Source: Lachnospiraceae bacterium
GTDB taxonomy: Bacteria; Bacillota; Clostridia; Lachnospirales; Lachnospiraceae
Direction: 5' to 3'
Assembly (NCBI GenBank): GCA_021200475.1
Contig: JAJQGP010000127.1
Coordinates: 1-35,615, forward strand
DNA: 35,615 nt
Of this stretch, positions 23,568 to 32,245 are shown piece after piece. A program made the position numbers and the translations under genes. The stretch's first letter is position 1. Every line of letters starts with the position of its first letter. The notes below the pieces were generated by a model. It had not been told where the DNA came from and searched no databases. It worked only from the letters and a program-made list of their open reading frames with translations.

Positions 23568-24470
23568 TCAGCTCTCGTGATAATAGCGCTCCTCCCGGTC
23601 GCCGATAATTGCGGTGCCGATTCCCTTGTTGGTAAAAAACTCCAGCAGCAGACAATGTTCAATTCGGCCGTCCAGAATATGCACTCTCGATACGCCTCCC
23701 TCAATCGCCGCAATACAATTCTGAAGCTTCGGCAGCATACCGCCGCCGGCGTTTCCGCTTGCCAGAAAGGCTCTGGCTTCCGGAATGGTCAGCTCACTGA
23801 TTAAAGAGGTGTGATCCAGCGGATCCCGGTAAACCCCTTCTATATCTGTCAGGAACGCCAGCTTCGCTGCCTTAACCGCTTTCGCAATCGCACAGGCGGC
23901 ATCATCCGCATTGATATTGTAAGAATGGTACTGGTCGTCCGAACCAATCGGGCAGATCACCGGAATAAAATCGTTGTCCAGCAAGGTGTCAAGGAGCTCG
24001 GTATTGACTTCCTTCACCTCGCCGACATAGCCGATGTCTTTGCCGCCTGAGAGCTTTTTGTCCACTCGCAGTACCGAGCCATCCTTCCCGCTGATACCGA
24101 CCGCCTTCAGGCCAGTCTTTTCCATCATCGACACAAGGCCTTTATTGATCCGGTTCAGCACCATTTCCACGACCTCCATCGTGTCCTTATCTGTGACGCG
24201 CAGTCCATTGACAAAACTTGTCTCCAGGCCCAGCTTATTAATCCATTTTGTAATCTCCTTGCCGCCGCCATGTACAATAATCGGCCGGAAGCCAACCAGC
24301 TTTAACAGCGCAACGTCACGAATCACACTCTTTTTCAGCTCATGATCCACCATTGCGCTTCCACCATATTTCACGACAATAGTCTTTCCCTGAAAGCGCT
24401 GAATATAAGGCAGTGCCTCTATCAGGACACTTGCTTTCTGAAGCCAAAGCTCCATTTCTGTTGATTCCAT
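23568..24470 (-). CDS. argB: Acetylglutamate kinase
   Basis: ArgB phosphorylates N-acetylglutamate, the second step of the pathway and usually the site of arginine feedback. The 300-residue amino acid kinase shows the glycine-rich start [27 protein letters not shown], and the substrate-binding [18 protein letters not shown], and [19 protein letters not shown]. The start [16 protein letters not shown] is preferred because AAAGGA lies 8 nt before it; the frame opens seven codons earlier without a ribosome site. The N-terminal helix of about 20 residues before the kinase fold is the element that in arginine-sensitive enzymes carries feedback inhibition, so regulation by arginine is plausible. 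Confidence 0.95.
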   Translation of the reverse strand: MESTEMELWLQKASVLIEALPYIQRFQGKTIVVKYGGSAMVDHELKKSVIRDVALLKLVGFRPIIVHGGGKEITKWINKLGLETSFVNGLRVTDKDTMEVVEMVLNRINKGLVSMMEKTGLKAVGISGKDGSVLRVDKKLSGGKDIGYVGEVKEVNTELLDTLLDNDFIPVICPIGSDDQYHSYNINADDAACAIAKAVKAAKLAFLTDIEGVYRDPLDHTSLISELTIPEARAFLASGNAGGGMLPKLQNCIAAIEGGVSRVHILDGRIEHCLLLEFFTNKGIGTAIIGDREERYYHES

Positions 24471-24507
24471 GTTTACAGTCCTTTCCGTCATCCGAGATGA
24501 AACGCAC

Positions 24508-24553
24508 GTAACTGTTCAGTACCTTCACAGTTACAAACGCACATTTAGCTGCG
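24508..24553. repeat. Hairpin plus repeat core overlapping the argJ stop
   Basis: In the argJ-argB gap GTAACTGT (24508-24515) pairs with ACAGTTAC (24527-24534) over an 11-nt loop. The core ACGCACATTTAGCTGCG (24537-24553) follows and contains the argJ stop codon. The core is close to that at 35436-35450. No T tail is present. Confidence 0.45.
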
Positions 24554-25819
24554 ATAGTCCGCATTAATTTTGATATAGTCGTAGGTCAGATCGCATCCCC
24601 ACGCCGTCGCTTCCGCATCACCCATTTTGATGTCTGCGATCGCAGTCACAGCGCTCTCTGAGAGGATTCGGGTGGCCTCTTCCTCACTGTAATCGGTCGG
24701 TACGCCATTTTCGATGATCTTCTGTTTTCCCGCCGCACTCTCGAACCAGACATCTACTTTATCGGGGTCAAACTGTGCACCTGAATATCCCATTGCGCAG
24801 AGAATGCGCCCGCAATTCGCGTCATGCCCATAAATCATGGCCTTCACAAGACTGGAGGAAACCACCGATTTACTGATTGTCACAGCCTGCTCCTTACTCT
24901 CGGCTCCGACAACCTTTACTTCAAACATTGCCGTCGCGCCCTCGCCATCCGCCGCCATCTTCTTTGCCAGGCAGGTATTTACCTCATTCAATGCCTCAAA
25001 AAACGCCGTGTAATCCGCATCCTCTTCTGTGATTTCCGGGTTTCCCGCCAGGCCGTTTGCCAATACCAGGCAGGTATCGTTCGTCGATGTATCCCCGTCC
25101 ACAGAAACCATATTGTAAGTATCCGATACGCTCGCGCTGAGCGCTTTCTGCAGCAGCTGCTGTGAAATATTCGCATCTGTTGTGATAAAGCTCAGCATGG
25201 TGCACATATTCGGATGAATCATACCGCTGCCCTTACACATACCGCCCACGGTCACCGTTTTTCCGCCAAGCTCCAGCTGCACGGCAGCCTCTTTTCTCAC
25301 CGTATCCGTAGTCATAATCGCTTCCGCCGCAAGAATACCGCCTTCCGCATCCCCTGAAAGAAGCGGCTTCATGGTGTCAATGCCCGCACAAATCTTTGTG
25401 ATGGGCACCTGTTGTCCGATCACGCCAGTCGAGGCGACCAGTACCTGGTTTTCACGAATGCCAAACAGCTCCGCCGCCTTCGCTGCTGTATCGCGGCAAT
25501 AGCCATAACCTTCCGCTCCGGTGCAGGCATTTGCTACGCCGCTGTTTACTACGACCGCATGAGCGGTTCGGTCATTGCAGGCTTCGCCCTCACTGACAGC
25601 GCTTCCAGCCGGTTCTGTGACCGGCAGACCTTTTACGATACACTGATCCCACTTCACCGGGGCCGCCTTTACCAGATTGGTCGTAAAGGTCCCCGCCACG
25701 CGGCAGGCCGTCTCACTGTAAACCATAGCCATATCCTTGCCGCTTTTTTTGATTCCGGCCGCAATGCCGGTTGCGCAAAATCCTTTTGCGGCTGTCACGC
25801 CGCCTGCTATCTTCTGCAT
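24545..25819 (-). CDS. argJ: Bifunctional ornithine acetyltransferase / N-acetylglutamate synthase
   Basis: ArgJ recycles the acetyl group from N-acetylornithine to glutamate and can also make N-acetylglutamate from acetyl-CoA. The 424-residue precursor cleaves itself before a conserved Thr. The site here reads KGSGMIHPNMCTML with T207 as the expected nucleophile and C206 in place of the more familiar Ala. Other conserved parts are NSGVANACTG, VSVDGDTSTNDTC and the C-terminal GRILCAMGYSG and WGCDLTYDYIKINADYRS. The ATG follows GGGAGGAC. A 137-bp gap with an inverted repeat separates it from argC. Presence of ArgJ implies the cyclic acetyl pathway. Confidence 0.96.
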   Translation of the reverse strand: MQKIAGGVTAAKGFCATGIAAGIKKSGKDMAMVYSETACRVAGTFTTNLVKAAPVKWDQCIVKGLPVTEPAGSAVSEGEACNDRTAHAVVVNSGVANACTGAEGYGYCRDTAAKAAELFGIRENQVLVASTGVIGQQVPITKICAGIDTMKPLLSGDAEGGILAAEAIMTTDTVRKEAAVQLELGGKTVTVGGMCKGSGMIHPNMCTMLSFITTDANISQQLLQKALSASVSDTYNMVSVDGDTSTNDTCLVLANGLAGNPEITEEDADYTAFFEALNEVNTCLAKKMAADGEGATAMFEVKVVGAESKEQAVTISKSVVSSSLVKAMIYGHDANCGRILCAMGYSGAQFDPDKVDVWFESAAGKQKIIENGVPTDYSEEEATRILSESAVTAIADIKMGDAEATAWGCDLTYDYIKINADYRS

Positions 25820-25876
25820 GAATGTCCTCCCATCTTTGCTGCCACTTCCGTATCCGGAATCCGATGTTCTTCGCTC

Positions 25877-25907
25877 TGGTCTGTCGTTTCAGGTCATGCC
25901 CAGACCA
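25877..25907. repeat. Inverted repeat in the argC-argJ gap
   Basis: TGGTCTG (25877-25883) and CAGACCA (25901-25907) are a perfect 7-bp inverted repeat with a 17-nt loop containing a further GGTCATGCC string. There is no T-run to make a terminator. It could be an RNA processing or attenuation structure that sets argC versus argJBD mRNA levels, which is inference. Confidence 0.4.
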
Positions 25908-25956
25908 ATTCACGTTATTTTAACCACTACCAATGTGACCAATATCGGCCTGTCTT

Positions 25957-26997
25957 TTACGGAAACATCGGCGCCAGCCGCAGTCCCTCTGCTTCATCCA
26001 GTCCAAATGCCAGATTCATGTTCTGTACAGCCTGTCCCGCCGCGCCCTTTACCAGATTGTCCATCGCTCCCATCATGATGATTCGGTTTGTCCGCGGATC
26101 AATTTTAAAATTGACGTCCACAAAATTACTGCCCTCTACCCACTTCGTCTGCGGGCAGACATCCTTCTCCAGAACACGCACAAAATATTCCTTATTATAA
26201 TAACGATCGTAGACGGCTTTCACTTCTTCGTACGTGATCGTCTTCGTCAGAGAAGCATACGCGGTAATCAGAATGCCCCGATTCATCGGTACCAGATGTG
26301 GAGTAAAATTCAGTACAACAGGCTTCCCCGCCGCATAGCCAAGCTGTTCCTCAATCTCCGGCGTATGCCGATGGGTCGCCACCCCATAGGCTTTGATATT
26401 TTCATTTACCTCACAGTAAAGATTATCCGTCTTCGTCCCACGTCCTGCACCGGATGTGCCGGATTTCGCGTCAATAATAATCGTCGCCGGGTCGATCAGT
26501 CCCTCCTTTACCAGCGGGTAGATCGAAAGGGTGCTGCAAGTCGGATAACAGCCCGGATTGGCGATCAGCCGCGCATTCCGTACCTGCTCCCGGTTGATCT
26601 CGCAAAGGCCATACACCGCCTCATCGATAAACTGCGGTGCCTTATGTGTCATCCCATACCATTTCTCATATATTTTTACGTCCTTCAGCCGAAAATCCGC
26701 GCTCAGGTCGATCACCTTTGCCCGTGAGAGAATCCCCTCATTGACCAGAGACGCACACAGCCCCTGCGGCGTCGCGGTAAAAATCGCATCGGCCTGATCC
26801 GCCAGCTCCTCCATATTATCATCCATGCATTTCGCATCCACAAGCTGAAACATATTCTGATAGATGGACGCATAGTTCTGATCCACATAACTGTGCGAAC
26901 CATACCAGACAATTTGTACATCCGGGTGTCCAAGAAGAAGGCGTACCAGCTCGCCCCCCGCATATCCGGTTGCTCCGATAATACCTGCTTTTATCAT
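25957..26997 (-). CDS. argC: N-acetyl-gamma-glutamyl-phosphate reductase
   Basis: ArgC reduces N-acetylglutamyl phosphate to the semialdehyde with NADPH. The 346-residue enzyme has the Rossmann motif IGATGYAGGELVRLL, the catalytic cysteine in NPGCYPT, SGTSGAGRG, and HRHTPEIEEQL with the conserved His region, ending PAVGLAP-like EGLRLAPMFP. The start MIKAGIIGATG has AAGGAG 9 nt upstream; the frame stays open 15 further codons without family resemblance. It is the first gene of the leftward arginine operon, driven from the promoter at 27117-27145 beside the ARG boxes. Confidence 0.96.
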   Translation of the reverse strand: MIKAGIIGATGYAGGELVRLLLGHPDVQIVWYGSHSYVDQNYASIYQNMFQLVDAKCMDDNMEELADQADAIFTATPQGLCASLVNEGILSRAKVIDLSADFRLKDVKIYEKWYGMTHKAPQFIDEAVYGLCEINREQVRNARLIANPGCYPTCSTLSIYPLVKEGLIDPATIIIDAKSGTSGAGRGTKTDNLYCEVNENIKAYGVATHRHTPEIEEQLGYAAGKPVVLNFTPHLVPMNRGILITAYASLTKTITYEEVKAVYDRYYNKEYFVRVLEKDVCPQTKWVEGSNFVDVNFKIDPRTNRIIMMGAMDNLVKGAAGQAVQNMNLAFGLDEAEGLRLAPMFP

Positions 26998-27116
26998 TTT
27001 CACAGACTCCTTCATAACAACATATAAAAAATCCTCTTCCACGCCAATCGTTTCTGAAGCATACCCTGACCGCGCAGAAAATGCGTAATCGGAATAAGAA
27101 CAGAAACCGCCAGTAC

Positions 27117-27145
27117 ACTATACTCCCGTGCCCAAAAAATGTAAA
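27117..27145 (-). promoter_or_regulatory. Promoter of argC-argJ-argB-argD
   Basis: TTTACA (27140-27145), 17 bp, TATAGT (27117-27122) on the minus strand, about 120 bp before the argC ATG. The ARG-box pair begins 13 bp upstream of the -35 box. The 120-nt leader shows no obvious terminator or T-box. Confidence 0.8.
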
Positions 27146-27157
27146 GCGTTTTTGAGA

Positions 27158-27193
27158 TTGCATAATTATACATTATCATTGTATATTATGCAA
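27158..27193. promoter_or_regulatory. Paired ArgR/AhrC ARG boxes
   Basis: TTGCATAATTATACA (27158-27172) is mirrored by TGTATA-TTATGCAA (27180-27193), forming a long AT-rich inverted repeat. Each arm resembles the arginine-repressor box (TNTGNATWWWWATNCANA type). A further half-site-like TGTATATTATTCATT lies at 27236-27250 and TTTCAATGCAT at 27259-27269, nearer to the argG promoter. The position between the divergent argC and argG promoters fits arginine-dependent repression of both. The repressor gene is not in the window. Confidence 0.75.
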
Positions 27194-27277
27194 CACTTTT
27201 TTCACTTTTTCTTGGGAAAATCATCTGTATTTTTTTGTATATTATTCATTTTTTTATGTTTCAATGCATTTTCCCGC

Positions 27278-27306
27278 TTGCATAATCTTCTCAGTTGCGG
27301 TATAGT
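27278..27306 (+). promoter_or_regulatory. Promoter of argG-nrdG
   Basis: TTGCAT (27278-27283), 17 bp, TATAGT (27301-27306), about 60 bp before the argG start. The -35 hexamer itself lies in a TTGCATAAT string identical to the start of the left ARG box. Confidence 0.8.
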
Positions 27307-27366
27307 ACACGAAAGGAAACAGGATTGCTTCGTTTCCCGTAAACACCTGTGAGGAGGAAATGTATT

Positions 27367-28590
27367 ATGAAAGAAAAAGTAGTTCTCGCGTATTCCGGCG
27401 GTCTGGACACCACTGCCATTATCCCGTGGCTGAAAGAAAATTTTGATTACGATGTCGTCTGCTGCTGCATTGATGTCGGACAGGGGAATGAACTGGATGG
27501 CCTGGACGAGCGTGCGAAGCTCTCCGGTGCGTCCAAATTATATATTGAAAACATCGTTGATGAATTCTGCGATGACTTTGTGATGCCCTGCGTCAAGGCC
27601 GGCGCGGTATACGAGCACAAATATCTGCTTGGCACTTCGATGGCCCGTCCCGCAATCGCCAAAAAGCTGGTAGAGATCGCGCGCAAGGAAAATGCGGTGG
27701 CGATCTGTCATGGCGCGACCGGCAAGGGCAATGACCAGATTCGCTTTGAACTCGGGATCAAGGCACTCGCTCCGGATATCAAAATCATCGCTCCGTGGAG
27801 AATGACGGATGTGTGGACGATGCAGTCCCGCGAGGACGAGATTGCTTACTGTGAGCAGCACGGCATTCATCTTCCGTTTGCCGCGGATTCCAGCTACAGC
27901 CGCGACCGCAACCTCTGGCACATCAGCCATGAAGGTCTGGAGCTTGAGGATCCGGCAAATGAGCCAAACTACGATCGTATGCTGGTGCTCGGTGTGACAC
28001 CGGAGAAGGCGCCGGAGCAGGGCGAGTATGTCACTATGACATTTGAGGCCGGTATTCCGAAAACTCTGAATGGCCGTGAGATGAAAGTATCCGAGATCAT
28101 CAAAGAGCTGAACGCGCTCGGCGGCAAACACGGCATTGGCATCGTTGATATCGTGGAAAACCGCGTAGTCGGCATGAAGTCCCGCGGCGTATATGAGACA
28201 CCAGGCGGCACAATCCTCATGGCCGCGCATGAGCAGCTGGAAGAGCTGATTCTCGACCGTGAGACGCTTGAGACAAAGAAAAAGCTCGGCAGCCAGTTCG
28301 CGCAGGTCGTGTACGAAGGCAAGTGGTTTACCCCGCTGCGTGAGGCGATCCAGGCATTCGTCGATGTGACACAGAAGGATGTGACCGGTGAAGTGAAATT
28401 CAAGCTCTATAAGGGCAACATCATCAAAGCCGGGACGACCTCTCCGTACTCCCTCTACAACGAATCCCTGGCTTCCTTTACCACGGGCGATCTGTATGAC
28501 CATCATGACGCGAGCGGATTCATCACCCTGTTCGGTCTGCCATTAAAGGTACGTGCGATGAAAAAAGCAGAACTGGAGAACAAAAAATAA
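27367..28590 (+). CDS. argG: Argininosuccinate synthase
   Basis: ArgG joins citrulline and aspartate using ATP, the penultimate step to arginine. The 407-residue protein begins with the PP-loop [15 protein letters not shown] (near 8-22) and carries the type-1 synthase blocks [15 protein letters not shown] and [15 protein letters not shown]. The substrate regions [18 protein letters not shown] and [17 protein letters not shown] follow. The start [12 protein letters not shown] has AGGAGG 9 nt upstream; six further in-frame codons upstream are not conserved. argH and argF, needed to finish the pathway, are absent from the window. nrdG follows after 2 nt. Confidence 0.97.
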   Translation: MKEKVVLAYSGGLDTTAIIPWLKENFDYDVVCCCIDVGQGNELDGLDERAKLSGASKLYIENIVDEFCDDFVMPCVKAGAVYEHKYLLGTSMARPAIAKKLVEIARKENAVAICHGATGKGNDQIRFELGIKALAPDIKIIAPWRMTDVWTMQSREDEIAYCEQHGIHLPFAADSSYSRDRNLWHISHEGLELEDPANEPNYDRMLVLGVTPEKAPEQGEYVTMTFEAGIPKTLNGREMKVSEIIKELNALGGKHGIGIVDIVENRVVGMKSRGVYETPGGTILMAAHEQLEELILDRETLETKKKLGSQFAQVVYEGKWFTPLREAIQAFVDVTQKDVTGEVKFKLYKGNIIKAGTTSPYSLYNESLASFTTGDLYDHHDASGFITLFGLPLKVRAMKKAELENKK

Positions 28591-28592
28591 GC

Positions 28593-29360
28593 ATGAAGAT
28601 TTATGGTTTACAGAAATTGACATTACTGGATTACCCCGGTAAAGTCGCCTGCACAGTCTTTCTGGGCGGGTGTGATTTCTGTTGCCCTTTCTGTCACAAC
28701 AGTGAACTGATCGGGAACGACTCCTGCAAGGGTTCTGACTTTTCTGACTTTGCAGGAACCGTTCCCGGAATCAATGAGAATAAGCTGTCGCGAACGATTC
28801 CTCCCGAAGCAATCTCCGCGGCAGATTTCTTTTCTTTTCTGAAAAAACGCCGCGGATTGCTTGACGGTGTGGCGGTCACCGGCGGAGAGCCCACGCTGCA
28901 TCATGACCTGCCAGAATTTCTGACGCAAATCCATGAGTTGGGATTTTCCATCAAGCTGGACACAAATGGGAACCATCCCGACCTGCTTTCCACGCTTCTG
29001 GAAATGGGTCTGGTTGACTATGTGGCGATGGATATCAAAAATGCCCCCTCGCGATACAGCGAGACCATTGGCAAACCAGGTTTTGACCTTTCCAACGTTC
29101 GCCGAAGCGCTTCTCTTCTCATGAACGGAACGGTTGACTACGAATTTCGCACTACCGTAGTAGCAGAATTCCATGACGACGCGGTTTTTCCCGAAATCGG
29201 TCAGTGGATTTGCGGCGCAAAGCGCTATTTCTTACAATGCTTTGTTGACCGGGATACGGTTTTAAGAACGGGTCTTCACGCCCCCAGGGAAGAAGACCTG
29301 CGCCATTATGCAGCGCTGATGCAGCCTTACGTGCGGGAGGTAGCGCTGCGCGGTGTATGA
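28593..29360 (+). CDS. nrdG: Anaerobic ribonucleotide reductase activating protein (radical SAM)
   Basis: NrdG uses S-adenosylmethionine and a 4Fe-4S cluster to place the glycyl radical on NrdD. The 255-residue protein starts MKIYGLQKLTLLDYPGKVACTVFLGGC, with the cluster motif C-x3-C-x2-C inside GGCDFCCPFCHNSEL (an extra Cys sits between). AVTGGEPTLHHDLPEF is the SAM-binding GGE motif and YVAMDIKNAP a later strand. It belongs to the longer NrdG2-like type (about 230-260 residues) rather than the 155-residue E. coli form. An acidic insert of about 30 residues (near 45-70) follows the cluster. The ATG has only a distant GGAG and lies 2 nt after the argG stop, so it is probably translated by coupling. 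Confidence 0.92.
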   Translation: MKIYGLQKLTLLDYPGKVACTVFLGGCDFCCPFCHNSELIGNDSCKGSDFSDFAGTVPGINENKLSRTIPPEAISAADFFSFLKKRRGLLDGVAVTGGEPTLHHDLPEFLTQIHELGFSIKLDTNGNHPDLLSTLLEMGLVDYVAMDIKNAPSRYSETIGKPGFDLSNVRRSASLLMNGTVDYEFRTTVVAEFHDDAVFPEIGQWICGAKRYFLQCFVDRDTVLRTGLHAPREEDLRHYAALMQPYVREVALRGV

Positions 29361-29373
29361 CAGCGCATTTTTT
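29343..29373 (+). terminator. Intrinsic terminator overlapping the end of nrdG
   Basis: GCGCTG (29343-29348) pairs with CAGCGC (29361-29366) over a 12-nt loop, followed by A and six T. The 5' arm and loop are the last six codons of nrdG including its stop. It separates the argG-nrdG transcript from nrdD. Confidence 0.75.
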
Positions 29374-29522
29374 CTCACAGCAGAAACAAGATACTCGTTT
29401 TCCTATGTCCTCCGCGGCAGGAACAAAACCATGTTCTGAACCATTCCATCGAATTCTCCCCGACAGCGCAGCACCCCTGTCCACCATATTTTGTATACAT
29501 GTTCAATCATCTCAACTAGATG

Positions 29523-29551
29523 TTGATTTTCTTTTTCATATGTGCTACAAT
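29523..29551 (+). promoter_or_regulatory. Promoter of nrdD
   Basis: TTGATT (29523-29528), 17 bp, TACAAT (29546-29551). Transcription would begin near 29558, giving a leader of about 90 nt. No convincing NrdR box was found in 29374-29560; a TCAATCATCT/AGATGTTGAT imperfect dyad overlaps the -35 region. Confidence 0.75.
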
Positions 29552-29563
29552 GCATTTGCTCAC

Positions 29564-29601
29564 GCTGAAAACGGCCGTGTCCCTGCACGGCAATTTTCAG
29601 C
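29564..29601 (+). promoter_or_regulatory. Strong stem-loop at the 5' end of the nrdD leader
   Basis: GCTGAAAA (29564-29571) pairs with TTTTCAGC (29594-29601), and GCCGTG (29574-29579) with CACGGC (29586-29591). A symmetric 2x2 internal loop (CG opposite AA) lies between them, and the terminal loop is TCCCTG. That is 14 Watson-Crick pairs beginning a few bases after the predicted start of transcription. No T-run follows, so it is not a terminator. The ribosome site lies about 40 nt downstream. It could stabilise the mRNA 5' end or bind a protein or ligand. Confidence 0.6.
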
Positions 29602-29648
29602 TCCAGGCATTTGTGTATCTTTCATTCGTTTCAAACATGGAGGTTTTT

Positions 29649-32042
29649 ATGTACCAGGTAAAAAAACGTGACGGCTCCATCGCCGAATTCCATATTCATA
29701 AAATCAGTGTGGCGATCACAAAAGCCTTTGACGCCGAAGGGAAGCAGTATCACCCCAGCATCATCGATATGCTGTCGCTGCGCACCACTGCCGATTTTGA
29801 AGAGAAAATAAAGGACGGCTACATTTCTGTCGAAGACATTCAGGACAGCGTGGAGAAAGTCCTGTCCGAAGCAGGCTATGCCGATGTGGCCAAATCCTAT
29901 ATTTTATATCGCAAGCAGCGTGAAAAGCTGCGCAACATCAATTCCACCATGCTCAATTACAAAGACCTGGTGGATGACTATCTCCAGATCAACGACTGGC
30001 GCGTAAAGGAGAATTCTACGGTCACCTATTCCGTGGGCGGACTGATTCTGTCCAACTCCGGCGCAATCACAGCCAACTACTGGCTGAGCGAAGTCTATGA
30101 CAAAGAAATCGCCGACGCACACCGCTCAGCTGAGATTCACCTGCACGACCTGTCGATGCTGACCGGCTATTGCGCAGGGTGGAGTCTCAAACAGCTTATT
30201 CAGGAAGGTCTCGGCGGGGTTCCCGGAAAGATTACCTCTTCCCCCGCGAGCCACCTGAGTACACTGTGCAATCAGATGGTGAATTTCCTCGGTATCATGC
30301 AGAATGAATGGGCCGGCGCTCAGGCATTCTCTTCTTTTGATACTTATCTGGCACCATTTGTACGCACCGATCATCTGTCACAGAAGGATGTCAAGCAGTG
30401 CGTCCAGTCCTTTGTCTATGGCGTCAATACGCCTTCCCGCTGGGGCACTCAGGCGCCGTTCTCCAACATCACGCTGGACTGGACGGTTCCAAATGACCTT
30501 AAGAATCTGCCCGCAATCGTCGGCGGCAAAGAACAGGATTTCACCTACGGCGACTGCCAGAAGGAAATGGACATGATCAACAAAGCTTTTATCGAGATCA
30601 TGATTGAAGGCGACGCCAACGGCCGCGGATTCCAATATCCGATTCCGACCTATTCCATTACAAAAGACTTCGACTGGAGTGAGACAGAAAACAATCGCCT
30701 CCTCTTTGAAATGACTGCCAAATACGGCACCCCGTATTTTTCTAACTATATTAATTCTGATATGGAACCGAGTGATGTCCGCTCTATGTGCTGCCGCCTG
30801 CGCCTGGATCTGCGCGAACTGCGTAAAAAATCCGGTGGCTTCTTCGGTTCCGGCGAATCGACCGGTTCGGTCGGTGTTGTCACCATCAATCTGCCCCGCA
30901 TTGCTTACCTGGCCGCGGACGAAGCTGATTTCTATACCCGTCTGGACAGGCTGATGGACATAGCCGCGCGCAGCTTAAAGACAAAGCGTACCGTCATTAC
31001 AAAGCTTCTGGACGCAGGACTGTATCCTTACACCAAACGTTACCTCGGCAACTTTGACAACCACTTTTCCACCATCGGCCTCATCGGCATGAATGAAGCC
31101 GGGCTGAACGCAAAGTGGCTGCGTCAGGATCTGACCCACGCAAAGACACAGGCCTTCGCCAGGGACGTGCTGAACCATATGCGTACTCGCCTTTCTGATT
31201 ATCAGGAGCAGTATGGCGACCTCTACAATCTGGAAGCGACGCCTGCGGAATCCACGACTTATCGTTTTGCAAAGCATGATAAAGAAGAATTCCCGGACAT
31301 CATCACCGCAAACGAGAATGGTACGCCCTACTACACGAACTCCAGTCATCTTCCGGTCGGCTATACGGATGATATTTTCTCAGCACTGGATGTGCAGGAC
31401 GAGCTGCAGACACTCTACACCTCCGGTACTGTATTTCATGCGTTCCTGGGTGAAAAGCTGCCTGACTGGAAAGCGGCCGCTTCTCTGGTACACAAGATTG
31501 CGGAGAACTATAAGCTTCCCTACTACACCATCAGCCCGACCTACTCCGTATGCAGTGAGCACGGTTATCTGCCCGGTGAGGTTTATGTCTGCCCGCACTG
31601 CGGCAAAAAGACAGAGGTCTACAGCCGCATCACTGGCTACTACCGCCCGGTGCAGAATTGGAATGACGGGAAATCACAGGAGTTCAAAGACCGTAAAACG
31701 TACAACATCGGTGCCTCACGACTGGAGAGAAAAGCGACTGGCCAGACAGCATTTGCAGAAGCAGCGTCTGCCCCGGCCGATACGGCTGCGGCAGCAGATG
31801 CGCCAATGTCAAAAACGCTGCTCTTTGTCAGCTCCTCCTGCCCGAACTGCAAGGCTGCTGTTTCTCTGCTGGATCAGAATGCCGTCTCCTATGTGAAGCT
31901 GACCGCCGATGAAAACATCTCCCTGGTCAACAAATATGGCATCCGGCAGGCACCGACGCTCGTCCTGGTGCACGGTGACAATTATGAGAAATTCAAAGGC
32001 CTGTCCGATATAAATGGCTATCTAAAGGCAACAAAAGGCTGA
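29649..32042 (+). CDS. nrdD: Anaerobic (class III) ribonucleoside-triphosphate reductase with C-terminal redoxin domain
   Basis: NrdD reduces ribonucleoside triphosphates to deoxyribonucleotides without oxygen, using a glycyl radical. The 797-residue protein has an ATP-cone (about 1-95; VKKRDGSIAEFHIHKI), the ten-stranded barrel, and the glycyl radical loop SRITGYYRPVQNW with G663. A zinc-site candidate C635-x2-H638 with C648-x2-C651 precedes the radical loop. After an Ala-rich linker (about 698-719) comes a thioredoxin/glutaredoxin-like domain (721-797) with the redox motif C731-P-N-C734 and the cis-Pro segment RQAPTL. Class III enzymes of other subgroups are known to use thioredoxin-type reductants instead of formate, so this fused domain may supply electrons. 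The start ATG has GGAGG 5 nt upstream; 43 upstream in-frame codons are leader. Confidence 0.95.
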   Translation: MYQVKKRDGSIAEFHIHKISVAITKAFDAEGKQYHPSIIDMLSLRTTADFEEKIKDGYISVEDIQDSVEKVLSEAGYADVAKSYILYRKQREKLRNINSTMLNYKDLVDDYLQINDWRVKENSTVTYSVGGLILSNSGAITANYWLSEVYDKEIADAHRSAEIHLHDLSMLTGYCAGWSLKQLIQEGLGGVPGKITSSPASHLSTLCNQMVNFLGIMQNEWAGAQAFSSFDTYLAPFVRTDHLSQKDVKQCVQSFVYGVNTPSRWGTQAPFSNITLDWTVPNDLKNLPAIVGGKEQDFTYGDCQKEMDMINKAFIEIMIEGDANGRGFQYPIPTYSITKDFDWSETENNRLLFEMTAKYGTPYFSNYINSDMEPSDVRSMCCRLRLDLRELRKKSGGFFGSGESTGSVGVVTINLPRIAYLAADEADFYTRLDRLMDIAARSLKTKRTVITKLLDAGLYPYTKRYLGNFDNHFSTIGLIGMNEAGLNAKWLRQDLTHAKTQAFARDVLNHMRTRLSDYQEQYGDLYNLEATPAESTTYRFAKHDKEEFPDIITANENGTPYYTNSSHLPVGYTDDIFSALDVQDELQTLYTSGTVFHAFLGEKLPDWKAAASLVHKIAENYKLPYYTISPTYSVCSEHGYLPGEVYVCPHCGKKTEVYSRITGYYRPVQNWNDGKSQEFKDRKTYNIGASRLERKATGQTAFAEAASAPADTAAAADAPMSKTLLFVSSSCPNCKAAVSLLDQNAVSYVKLTADENISLVNKYGIRQAPTLVLVHGDNYEKFKGLSDINGYLKATKG

Positions 32043-32068
32043 TCTGAAAGCCTCCTCCATCCTTCCTG

Positions 32069-32115
32069 GCCAGGCAGACACATTCTTTTCTGCGGTGTGT
32101 CTGCCTGGCTGTTTT
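32069..32115 (+). terminator. Terminator after nrdD
   Basis: A perfect 14-bp stem (32069-32082 with 32096-32109) has a 13-nt T-rich loop and a short TGTTTTC tail. It starts 27 bp after the nrdD stop. The tail is weaker than ideal but the stem is very stable. Confidence 0.75.
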
Positions 32116-32189
32116 CAGATTGTGCCGTGCTCAGGTTGTGAACAGGAACCAGTTTACAAAAAGGTAAGAATCTGACGGTTCCAAACCGC

Positions 32190-32218
32190 TTGCAAAATAA
32201 ATGTGAGCGAGCTATACT
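32190..32218 (+). promoter_or_regulatory. Promoter of the double zinc-ribbon gene
   Basis: TTGCAA (32190-32195), 17 bp, TATACT (32213-32218), 27 bp before the ATG. The leader is short and contains the ribosome site GAGGTGA. Confidence 0.75.
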
Positions 32219-32245
32219 GTAAGAAAATTTATGCGAGGTGATTTT

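Noticed and set aside
27000..27116. T-box or attenuator in the argC leader
   Set aside because: No T-box sequence, specifier loop or terminator/antiterminator pair was found; the ARG boxes explain regulation better.
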